Shown: piece by piece, positions 1-5,402 of the stretch | Position numbering within the stretch: position 1 is the first letter of the stretch | How the letters are laid out: the number at the start of each line of letters is the position of its first letter | Origin: Candidatus Aminicenantota bacterium | Lineage (GTDB): Bacteria > Acidobacteriota > Aminicenantia > Aminicenantales > Aminicenantaceae | Assembly: GCA_013139435.1 (NCBI GenBank) | Contig: WTAW01000284.1 | Coordinates: 1-7,509, forward strand | Length of the DNA stretch: 7,509 nt | Reading direction: 5' to 3' | Made by a program: the position numbers and the translations under genes | The notes under the pieces: generated by a model | Database searches by the model: none | What the model was told of the DNA's origin: nothing | Seen by the model: the letters and a program-made list of their open reading frames with translations, nothing else

Positions 1-31
1 TTGGAACAAGACTATCGGAATTTATGTTGCA

Positions 32-58
32 TTGATAGAGATTATATGGTAGTTAAAT
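32..58 (+). promoter_or_regulatory. Possible weak sigma-70-like promoter upstream of gcvT
   Basis: TTGATA at 32-37 matches five of six bases of the -35 consensus. TTAAAT at 53-58 matches four of six of the -10 consensus. The 15-bp spacer between them is shorter than the usual 17. Transcription starting a few bases after the -10 box would leave a leader of roughly 30 nt before the gcvT ATG at 95. The whole 1-94 stretch is AT-rich, so chance matches are likely, and the true promoter may lie outside the window. I see no glycine-riboswitch-like structure here. Confidence 0.22.
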
Positions 59-94
59 ATTTTGGATTATTCGTAAGAAATATCGACTGTTTTT

Positions 95-1183
95 ATGAAA
101 ACCACAAAACTATATTCTTCCCAGAAAAAACTCGGGGCAAAAATGATCGAGTTCTTCGGTTGGGAGATGCCGGTCGAATTTTCTGGCATCATCGAAGAAC
201 ACATGGCCGTACGAACGAAAGCGGGTTTGTTCGATGTCAGTCATATGGGTGAGATCCTGATCTCAGGAAAACAGGCTCTGGATTTTGTCCAGTATTTGAC
301 TCCGAATAATGCCGCCCGCCTGACACCGGATAAGGCGCAGTATACGGCCTTGACAACCCCTAAAGGGACTTTTATCGATGACATGCTGGTCTATTGCCTG
401 GATGAGGACAAGTATCTCTGTGTCGTCAATGCAGCCAATTCGGATAAAGATTACGAGTGGATACTCAGTCACAAGAGCGATTTTGATGTCTCTGTCGAGA
501 ACCAAAGCGATAGTTATACCCAACTGGCTCTCCAAGGACGGGAAGCAGAAGCCATCCTGCAATCCCTCACAGGAATAAATTTGGAGGGGATGAAGACCTT
601 TAAAACAGCAAGGGGTAGCGTTGCTGGAGTGGGTGCTCTGGTCTCACGAACGGGTTATACAGGGGAAGATGGCTTTGAAATATACACACAGTCCGAGAAT
701 CCCGAAAAGATCTGGGATGCTCTTTTGGAGGAAGGAAAGACACGCGGGCTTCTCCCTATTGGACTGGGTGCAAGAGATACTCTCCGGTTGGAAGCCACAT
801 TGATGCTCTATGGGAATGATATTGACGAGACGACAACAGTCCTGGAAGCAGGGCTGGGTTGGCTTGTGAAGTTTAAAAAGGGCGATTTCTTGGGGCGGGA
901 AGTTCTCCTCAAGCAGAAGGAAGAAGGGCTGCGCCGTAAGATCGTGGGTTTCGAGATCCTTGGACGGGGGATTGCCCGGCCTCATTATTCCGTGTTTATA
1001 AATGGCGAGAAAGTCTCGGAGGTGAACTCAGGGTCGTATTCTCCCTATCTCAAAAAGAGCATAGGATTGACATATCTCCCCATCGAACACACTGAAGAGG
1101 GCACAGAGCTCGATGTGGAGATCCGAGGTCATCTTGTCAAAGCGAAGGTTATTGCTCTTCCTTTCTATAAACGCGACTACTGA
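95..1183 (+). CDS. gcvT: Glycine cleavage system T protein (aminomethyltransferase)
   Basis: The 362-residue product is normal length for the family. T protein takes the aminomethyl group carried on lipoyl-H protein, releases ammonia and transfers the C1 unit to tetrahydrofolate, giving 5,10-methylene-THF in the cytoplasm. Visible hallmarks are the N-terminal LGAKMIEFFGWEMPVEF segment (residues 13-29), FDVSHMGE (46-53), and FIDDMLVY (93-100), whose D96 aligns with the catalytic aspartate of the family (E. coli D101). Further landmarks are SRTGYTGEDGFEIY (184-197), GLGARDTLRLEA (223-234), EAGLGW (251-256) and the C-terminal barrel segment NSGSYSPYLKKSIGL (311-325). The ATG at 95 gives the canonical start of the family. 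Its ribosome binding site is poor: no purine-rich GGAGG-like element lies within 15 nt, and the sequence just before the ATG is T-rich. It is the first gene of the cluster; gcvH follows after 88 bp. Confidence 0.97.
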   Translation: MKTTKLYSSQKKLGAKMIEFFGWEMPVEFSGIIEEHMAVRTKAGLFDVSHMGEILISGKQALDFVQYLTPNNAARLTPDKAQYTALTTPKGTFIDDMLVYCLDEDKYLCVVNAANSDKDYEWILSHKSDFDVSVENQSDSYTQLALQGREAEAILQSLTGINLEGMKTFKTARGSVAGVGALVSRTGYTGEDGFEIYTQSENPEKIWDALLEEGKTRGLLPIGLGARDTLRLEATLMLYGNDIDETTTVLEAGLGWLVKFKKGDFLGREVLLKQKEEGLRRKIVGFEILGRGIARPHYSVFINGEKVSEVNSGSYSPYLKKSIGLTYLPIEHTEEGTELDVEIRGHLVKAKVIALPFYKRDY

Positions 1184-1222
1184 TCATTTATGATACAAAG
1201 CCTTGGATTTTTGTGTCAAAAC

Positions 1223-1250
1223 GTTTAACATTTAACTTTTCACGTTTTAC
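1223..1250 (+). repeat. Degenerate 7-bp tandem repeat, four units
   Basis: Four consecutive heptamers read GTTTAAC, ATTTAAC, TTTTCAC and GTTTTAC. All four share TTT at unit positions 2-4 and AC at positions 6-7, giving the consensus NTTTNAC. The following heptamer GATTAAA departs from the pattern. The array sits entirely in the intergenic spacer and ends about 10 bp before the gcvH ribosome binding site. Short heptameric intergenic repeats are known in bacteria, for example the STRR arrays of cyanobacteria. Relation to any named family is inference. Confidence 0.6.
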
Positions 1251-1260
1251 GATTAAATTG

Positions 1261-1267
1261 AGGAGGT
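1261..1267 (+). promoter_or_regulatory. Strong ribosome binding site of gcvH
   Basis: AGGAGGT is a near-perfect anti-Shine-Dalgarno complement. The AGGAGG core ends 5 nt before the gcvH ATG at 1272. It is clearly better than the sites of gcvT, gcvPA or gcvPB. This fits the known need for H protein, the mobile lipoyl carrier, in molar excess over the other components, although that link is inference here. Confidence 0.85.
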
Positions 1268-1271
1268 AAGG

Positions 1272-1658
1272 ATGTATCCTGAGGAATATCACTATACGAA
1301 GGATCATGAATGGATCAAAGTTGAAAATGATGAAGTTGTGGTAGGGATCACAGACTTTGCCCAGAAACAGCTGGGAGATGTGGTCTATGTGGAACTGCCT
1401 CAAGTCGGAGCTGTTTTTGAGTTCCATCAATCCCTCGGTGTTATCGAATCCGTGAAAGCTGTCTCGGACATTTATTCTCCCTTGTCCGGTGAAGTGATCG
1501 CCATCAACGAGGAATTGGATGGTTCTCCTGAGATGGTGAATGAAGACCCCCACGGGAAAGGCTGGATCATTCGGCTGAAGTTGAGAGATGAAACCGAGAT
1601 CGAAAAATTGATGTCCGTATCCGATTATGAGAGATTTTTAGAGGGTCTGGAGGACTAG
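1272..1658 (+). CDS. gcvH: Glycine cleavage system H protein (lipoyl carrier)
   Basis: The 128-residue product is normal length for H protein. It shuttles the aminomethyl intermediate on a lipoyl arm from P protein to T protein, and is then re-oxidised by L protein. The N-terminal YTKDHEWIKVE (8-18), GITDFAQKQLGDVVYVELP (25-43) and the lipoylation loop ESVKAVSDIYSPLSGEV (59-75) are clear. K62 is the predicted lipoyl-lysine. The family-typical SPEMVNEDPHGKGWI follows at 85-99. No lipoyl synthase, octanoyltransferase or lipoate ligase is encoded in the window, so activation must come from elsewhere in the genome. The start is fixed by the strong AGGAGGT upstream. gcvPA begins 11 bp after the stop, so the two are very likely co-transcribed. 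Confidence 0.98.
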   Translation: MYPEEYHYTKDHEWIKVENDEVVVGITDFAQKQLGDVVYVELPQVGAVFEFHQSLGVIESVKAVSDIYSPLSGEVIAINEELDGSPEMVNEDPHGKGWIIRLKLRDETEIEKLMSVSDYERFLEGLED

Positions 1659-1669
1659 ATATCCAGAAG

Positions 1670-3019
1670 ATGAGCTACATTTCATTAAGCGATAGAGATA
1701 AAAAGGAGATGCTGGCTAGGCTCGGCCTGTCTTCCATGAAGGAACTGTTCACCTCGATCCCAGATAGCATCAAATTGAACAGAGACCTCAACATCCCCGA
1801 CTCAAAAACAGAATCAGAATTGGTTTCACACTTTAAAGACATAGCTGATAGGAATATGGATCAAAACTATCTGTCTTTCCTTGGTGCAGGTGCCTACCCT
1901 CATGTTATTCCTTCTGTTGTCGACTATCTAGCCAGCAGGGGAGAGTTTGTCAGTCCCTACACGCCTTACCAGCCGGAAGTCAGTCAAGGGACTCTCCAGA
2001 TCATATTTGAGTTCCAGACTTTGCTCTGCCAGTTGACCGGGATGGACATCGCCAATGCTTCACTCTATGATGGTGCTTCGGGTGCAGCCGAAGCTGTGTT
2101 GATGGCCCATCGACTCAAGCGAAAGTCAAAAGTCCTACTCGCAGGCCTCATTCATCCCCAATACAAAGAGGTGATCCACACTTACACCAGAAATTTGGGG
2201 ATCCGGATCGAGGAGGTCGGTTTTTCGTCCGATGGTTTTGTGAATGACGCAGACCTTCAGAAAAAAATTGATGCCGAAACCTCAGTCGTTATCACACAAT
2301 CGCCTAATTTTGTCGGAGTGATCGAAGATCTGGAGAGCATTTCCAAGACAGCCCACGCGAATGGAGCGTTGTCTGCAGTGGTCATATCTGAACCTGTATC
2401 TCTGGGACTTTTAGATTCCCCTGGGAATCTGGGTGCGGATATCGTTACGGGTGAGGCTCAGTCTTTTGGGATTCCGCAGAGCTTTGGAGGGCCGTTCCTG
2501 GGTTTCATGGCTTGTTCCAAGGAGTTCATCCGTCAGTTTCCAGGGCGTATTGCAGGCGAGACTGTTGATGTGGAGGGCAAGAGGGGATTCGTCCTCACGT
2601 TATCCACAAGAGAGCAGCACATACGGCGCGAGAGAGCCACATCCAATATCTGTACGAACCAAGCCTTATGCGCTCTCAGGGCTACCATCTTCTTGGAAAC
2701 GATTGGAAAAGAGGGCATCAGGGAGTTGGCCTGGCATAACGTCCAGAAAGCGAACTACGCGCTGGAGGAATGTGTGAAAATCAGCGGTATCGAAAAAAAG
2801 TTCAGCGGCGCATTTTTTAATGAGTTTGTCCTGGAGTTCGGAAAACCTGTAGAAGATGTCAATATCTATCTTAAGGAACAGGGCATAACAGGAGGGTTGG
2901 ACTTGGAAAAATTTTACCCCGAGCTTAAAAATTGTGTTCTCTTCTGTGTTACAGAGATCCACTCGAAGGAAAATATCGATAGATTAGTCCGCACACTAAA
3001 GGAGGCTTTGAATTCATAA
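1670..3019 (+). CDS. gcvPA: Glycine dehydrogenase (decarboxylating) subunit 1, P protein alpha chain
   Basis: The 449-residue product matches the N-terminal half of single-chain P protein, as in organisms with a split enzyme. With gcvPB it forms the PLP enzyme that decarboxylates glycine and loads the aminomethyl group onto lipoyl-H protein. Landmarks are FLGAGAYPHVIPSVV (70-84), SPYTPYQPEVSQGTLQ (95-110), ANASLYDGASGAAEA (128-142), QSFGGPFLGFM (270-280) and STREQHIRRERATSNICTNQ (312-331). This half lacks the PLP lysine, as expected, because that residue is in the beta chain. The start MSYI at 1670 matches the usual family start. Its Shine-Dalgarno is weak: GGAGG at 1649-1653, inside the gcvH end, lies 16 nt away, and AGAAG directly abuts the ATG. 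Coupling to gcvH translation is plausible. Confidence 0.97.
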   Translation: MSYISLSDRDKKEMLARLGLSSMKELFTSIPDSIKLNRDLNIPDSKTESELVSHFKDIADRNMDQNYLSFLGAGAYPHVIPSVVDYLASRGEFVSPYTPYQPEVSQGTLQIIFEFQTLLCQLTGMDIANASLYDGASGAAEAVLMAHRLKRKSKVLLAGLIHPQYKEVIHTYTRNLGIRIEEVGFSSDGFVNDADLQKKIDAETSVVITQSPNFVGVIEDLESISKTAHANGALSAVVISEPVSLGLLDSPGNLGADIVTGEAQSFGIPQSFGGPFLGFMACSKEFIRQFPGRIAGETVDVEGKRGFVLTLSTREQHIRRERATSNICTNQALCALRATIFLETIGKEGIRELAWHNVQKANYALEECVKISGIEKKFSGAFFNEFVLEFGKPVEDVNIYLKEQGITGGLDLEKFYPELKNCVLFCVTEIHSKENIDRLVRTLKEALNS

Positions 3020-3023
3020 AAAT

Positions 3024-3030
3024 AAGGAGG
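3024..3030 (+). promoter_or_regulatory. Orphan Shine-Dalgarno-like AAGGAGG
   Basis: AAGGAGG is an excellent anti-Shine-Dalgarno complement, but it lies 45 nt before the gcvPB ATG at 3076, too far to serve it directly. An ATG touches its last base (3031) and opens a 12-codon frame ending in TGA at 3067-3069. Zero spacing makes normal initiation there unlikely. An in-frame TAA at 3073-3075 rules out a longer gcvPB. The element may be a ribosome standby site, a remnant of an earlier gene arrangement, or chance. Confidence 0.5.
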
Positions 3031-3050
3031 ATGTGTAGGGTCTGCTCCCC

Positions 3051-3063
3051 GAACGGACCGTTC
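3051..3063. promoter_or_regulatory. 13-bp dyad GAACGGACCGTTC between gcvPA and gcvPB
   Basis: GAACGG and CCGTTC are perfect inverted copies around a single central A. The short spacing and the GAACG/CGTTC arms resemble DNA operators bound by dimeric regulators such as TetR-family proteins. As RNA it could fold only into a 5-bp stem with a 3-nt loop. A 6-bp dyad is not rare by chance, but this one lies in only 56 bp of non-coding DNA. The regulatory role is inference. Confidence 0.35.
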
Positions 3064-3075
3064 ATTTGAAGATAA

Positions 3076-4551
3076 ATGATCCGAGAACCTTTGATATTCG
3101 AAATCAGTGACGAGGGAAAAAGAGCCTATGCTTTACCCAAACTCGATATTCCTGAAAAAAAAGATGTCCTTCAGGACGTTCGGACGAGAAAAGACATAGA
3201 AGGATTTCCGCAGGTCTCAGAGATCGAGATCGTCAGGCACTTTACGCGGCTCTCCCAGACGAATTTTTGTATCGATATCGGTTTCTATCCCCTCGGTTCC
3301 TGTACGATGAAGTACAACCCGAAGATCAACGAAAAGATCGCATCTTTTCCCGGATTTTCGCACTCTCATCCTTTTTCTCCTGAGGAGCTTGTCCAGGGAA
3401 ACCTAGAGATCCTCAAGACAACAGAGGAACTTCTGAGCGAGATCACGGGCATGGATGCCTTCACGCTGCAGCCTTCAGCAGGAGCGCAGGGCGAGCTCGT
3501 GGGAATGATGCTCATCCGGGCCTACCTCGAAGAGAAAGGAGATCCAAGAAAGATCGTTCTGATCCCTGATTCAGCCCATGGGACCAATCCCTCCAGTGCA
3601 CACCTTTCCGGATACCGTGTGCAAGAGATAAAGTCCAACGAGCAGGGGACCGTCGATGTGGAAGATCTGGTAAGAGCCATGAATGACGACGTGGCAGCCC
3701 TGATGATCACAAACCCGAACACTCTGGGTATCTTTGAATCCGATATCAAAAAGATCTGCGCGATCGTTCATGAAAAGAGTGGATTTGTGTATATGGATGG
3801 GGCGAACATGAACGCTCTCTTGGGCGAGTGCCGTCCCGGTGACATGGATGTGGATGTGATCCACCTCAACCTGCACAAGACATTCTCCACCCCTCATGGG
3901 GGTGGAGGCCCAGGATCAGGTCCAGTGGGCGTGAAAAAGGTGCTCGATCCCTACCTCCCCATCCCGGTGATCGAGAGAAGGAAGGATTCTTCTCTTTATT
4001 TTAATCTCGACAGGCCGAAGAGTATCGGAAGGGTCCAGAGTTTCTACGGAAATTTCCTCGTCGTCGTTAAAGCGCTGGCCTATATCCTTTCTTTAGGCCC
4101 CAATGGACTGAAAGAAGTCGCCGAGATCGCTGTGTTGAATGCCAATTATCTCCGGAAAAGCCTGGAAGGGGAGTATCACCTCAAGTACAAAACTCCCACC
4201 CTCCATGAGTGTGTCTTTTCGGACAAATTCCAGAAAGAACATGGTGTGCAGAACATCGATATCGCCAAAAGACTGATCGATTTTGGAGTTCATCCGCCGA
4301 CCATGTCGTTTCCGCTCATCGTACATGGGGCATTGATGATCGAACCCACAGAGACAGAGAGCAAGAAAGATTTGGACCTGTTCATTGAAGCGATGAAGCG
4401 GATTTCTAAGGAAGCTCAGGAAAATCCAGAGGTCCTCAAGGAAGCTCCCCACACGTCATATATGCGAAGGCTGGATGAAACCAAAGCTGCGCGTGAATCC
4501 GTTCTCCGTTGGAGGCCTGAGGAGAAAGAGGCGCCCCAAAACAAAGAGTGA
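3076..4551 (+). CDS. gcvPB: Glycine dehydrogenase (decarboxylating) subunit 2, P protein beta chain
   Basis: The 491-residue product is the catalytic PLP-carrying half of split P protein and works with GcvPA. Clear motifs are FYPLGSCTMKYNPKINE (70-86), the PSAGAQGE segment (133-140), DSAHGTNPSSAHLSGY (165-180), NPNTLGIFE (213-221), DGANMNA (241-247) and LNLHKTFSTPHGGGGPGSG (264-282). K268 in this last motif is the predicted Schiff-base lysine. The C-terminal SFPLIVHGALMIEPTETE region (from about 413) is also typical. The ATG at 3076 is the only reasonable start: an in-frame TAA directly precedes it, and MIREPLIFEIS matches the usual N-terminus. Its ribosome binding site is weak (GAAG at 3068-3071). 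A 56-bp gap separates it from gcvPA, and its TGA overlaps or nearly touches the glyQ start. Confidence 0.97.
   Translation: MIREPLIFEISDEGKRAYALPKLDIPEKKDVLQDVRTRKDIEGFPQVSEIEIVRHFTRLSQTNFCIDIGFYPLGSCTMKYNPKINEKIASFPGFSHSHPFSPEELVQGNLEILKTTEELLSEITGMDAFTLQPSAGAQGELVGMMLIRAYLEEKGDPRKIVLIPDSAHGTNPSSAHLSGYRVQEIKSNEQGTVDVEDLVRAMNDDVAALMITNPNTLGIFESDIKKICAIVHEKSGFVYMDGANMNALLGECRPGDMDVDVIHLNLHKTFSTPHGGGGPGSGPVGVKKVLDPYLPIPVIERRKDSSLYFNLDRPKSIGRVQSFYGNFLVVVKALAYILSLGPNGLKEVAEIAVLNANYLRKSLEGEYHLKYKTPTLHECVFSDKFQKEHGVQNIDIAKRLIDFGVHPPTMSFPLIVHGALMIEPTETESKKDLDLFIEAMKRISKEAQENPEVLKEAPHTSYMRRLDETKAARESVLRWRPEEKEAPQNKE
3885..3907 (+). other. 9-bp GC-rich hairpin inside gcvPB over the PLP site
   Basis: CTCCACCCC (3885-3893) and GGGGTGGAG (3899-3907) are perfect reverse complements separated by TCATG. 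The sequence encodes the STPHGGGG loop just after the PLP-lysine codon (K268, 3877-3879). The conserved residues force many C and G bases, so the pairing may be a by-product of coding. An effect on elongation is possible but unproven. Confidence 0.4.
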
Positions 4552-4553
4552 AG

Positions 4554-5402
4554 ATGTCGATCCAAAATTTAATAATGAACCTCCAGAAATTCTGGGCTGC
4601 CCAAGGATGTTATTTGGCTCAATCCTACGACCTTGAAGTGGGTGCAGGGACCATGACTCCAGACACATTTTTTAGAGTGCTGGATAAAAGACCTTGGAAA
4701 GTAGCCTATGTGCAGCCTTCGCGGAGGCCGACCGATGGAAGGTTCGGATTAAATCCTCATCGTGTTCAGAAGCATTTTCAGTATCAGGTGATCATGAAAC
4801 CATCGCCTTCGAATATCCAGGATCTGTATTTGAAGAGTCTGACCTCTTTGGGCATATCTCTGCATGATCACGACCTGCGGTTCGACGAAGACAATTGGGA
4901 ATCCCCGACGATCGGCGCTTGGGGAGTCGGTTGGCAAGTTTTATTGGATGGATTGGAGATCACGCAGTTCACTTATTTTCAGCAGGCGGGCGGGATCGAC
5001 ACATTCCCTGTCCCTGTAGAGATCACATACGGACTGGAAAGACTGGAAATGTTCTTGGAGGGTAAAGACAATCTGTATGACCTCAACTGGTCTGACGACG
5101 TGACGTACAGGGATCTGAGGTTCGTCGAGGAGAGTGAGTTTTCAGAGTACAATTTTAATCAAGCCGATGTGAAGCTTCTCAAAAAATCCTTCGACATGAA
5201 CATCAGGGAGGGACAAAAAATGATCGATAAAGATCTCCTCCTCCCGGCATATGATATCTGTCTCAAATGCTCCCATCTTTTTAATCTTCTGGATTCCAGA
5301 GGAGCCATAAGTGTAACTGAAAGAGTGAAGATGATCTCCCAAATCAGAATCCTCGTTAATCAGATCGCCGAACAATACACATCTCGAGAGGAAACAGCCT
5401 GA
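4554..5402 (+). CDS. glyQ: Glycyl-tRNA synthetase alpha subunit
   Basis: This is the catalytic class II chain of the alpha2beta2 bacterial GlyRS, which activates glycine with ATP and charges tRNA-Gly. It is 282 residues from the ATG, close to the family's usual 290-300. Motifs include LQKFWAAQGC (10-19), DLEVGAGTMTPDTFFR (26-41), AYVQPSRRPTDGRFG (51-65, motif 2 region), KPSPSNIQDLYL (82-93), EDNWESPTIGAWGVGW (112-127), TQFTYFQQAGG (138-148), the motif 3 segment TYGLERLEMFLEG (158-170) and NLLDSRGAISVTER (244-257). The alternative GTG at 4548 adds only two residues and overlaps the gcvPB stop as GTGA. I prefer the ATG because MSIQNLIMNLQKFW matches the usual family start. Neither start has a strong Shine-Dalgarno, so coupling to gcvPB termination is likely. 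Its final TGA overlaps the glyS start. Confidence 0.96.
   Translation: MSIQNLIMNLQKFWAAQGCYLAQSYDLEVGAGTMTPDTFFRVLDKRPWKVAYVQPSRRPTDGRFGLNPHRVQKHFQYQVIMKPSPSNIQDLYLKSLTSLGISLHDHDLRFDEDNWESPTIGAWGVGWQVLLDGLEITQFTYFQQAGGIDTFPVPVEITYGLERLEMFLEGKDNLYDLNWSDDVTYRDLRFVEESEFSEYNFNQADVKLLKKSFDMNIREGQKMIDKDLLLPAYDICLKCSHLFNLLDSRGAISVTERVKMISQIRILVNQIAEQYTSREETA

Larger units (their letters stand above)
1184..1271 (+). promoter_or_regulatory. AT-rich gcvT-gcvH spacer with gcvH leader
   Basis: This is the longest gap between genes in the window, 88 bp. It contains a degenerate heptamer repeat (1223-1250), a weak inverted repeat (AAAACGT at 1218-1224 against ACGTTTT at 1242-1248, 17-nt loop) and the gcvH ribosome binding site. 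There is no GC-rich stem followed by a T-tract, so I do not call a terminator. A secondary promoter for gcvH is possible, but only weak boxes are visible (for example TTGGAT 1204-1209 and TAACAT 1226-1231, 16-bp spacer). Confidence 0.4.

Noticed and set aside
1..252. Open frame of 83 codons from a TTG at position 1
   Set aside because: It overlaps most of the gcvT N-terminal region in another frame, has no recognisable motif, and gcvT in its own frame is unmistakable.
1184..1271. Intrinsic terminator between gcvT and gcvH
   Set aside because: Only a weak AT-rich 7-bp inverted repeat with a 17-nt loop is present and it has no T-tract. The genes belong to one pathway, so read-through is more likely.
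2413..2430. AGATTCCC/GGGAATCT inverted repeat inside gcvPA
   Set aside because: This is an 8-bp repeat with a 2-nt centre in coding sequence. About one such repeat is expected by chance in a window this size once loop sizes are varied, and there is no T-tract.
3031..3069. 12-codon micro-ORF (MCRVCSPNGPFI) as a real gene
   Set aside because: Its ATG directly abuts the AAGGAGG with no spacing and the peptide resembles nothing I know. It is kept only as part of a finding, not as a CDS.
3571..3897. Long minus-strand open frames opposite gcvPB and other genes
   Set aside because: They are shadows of strongly conserved plus-strand genes and show no family resemblance or ribosome binding site of their own.
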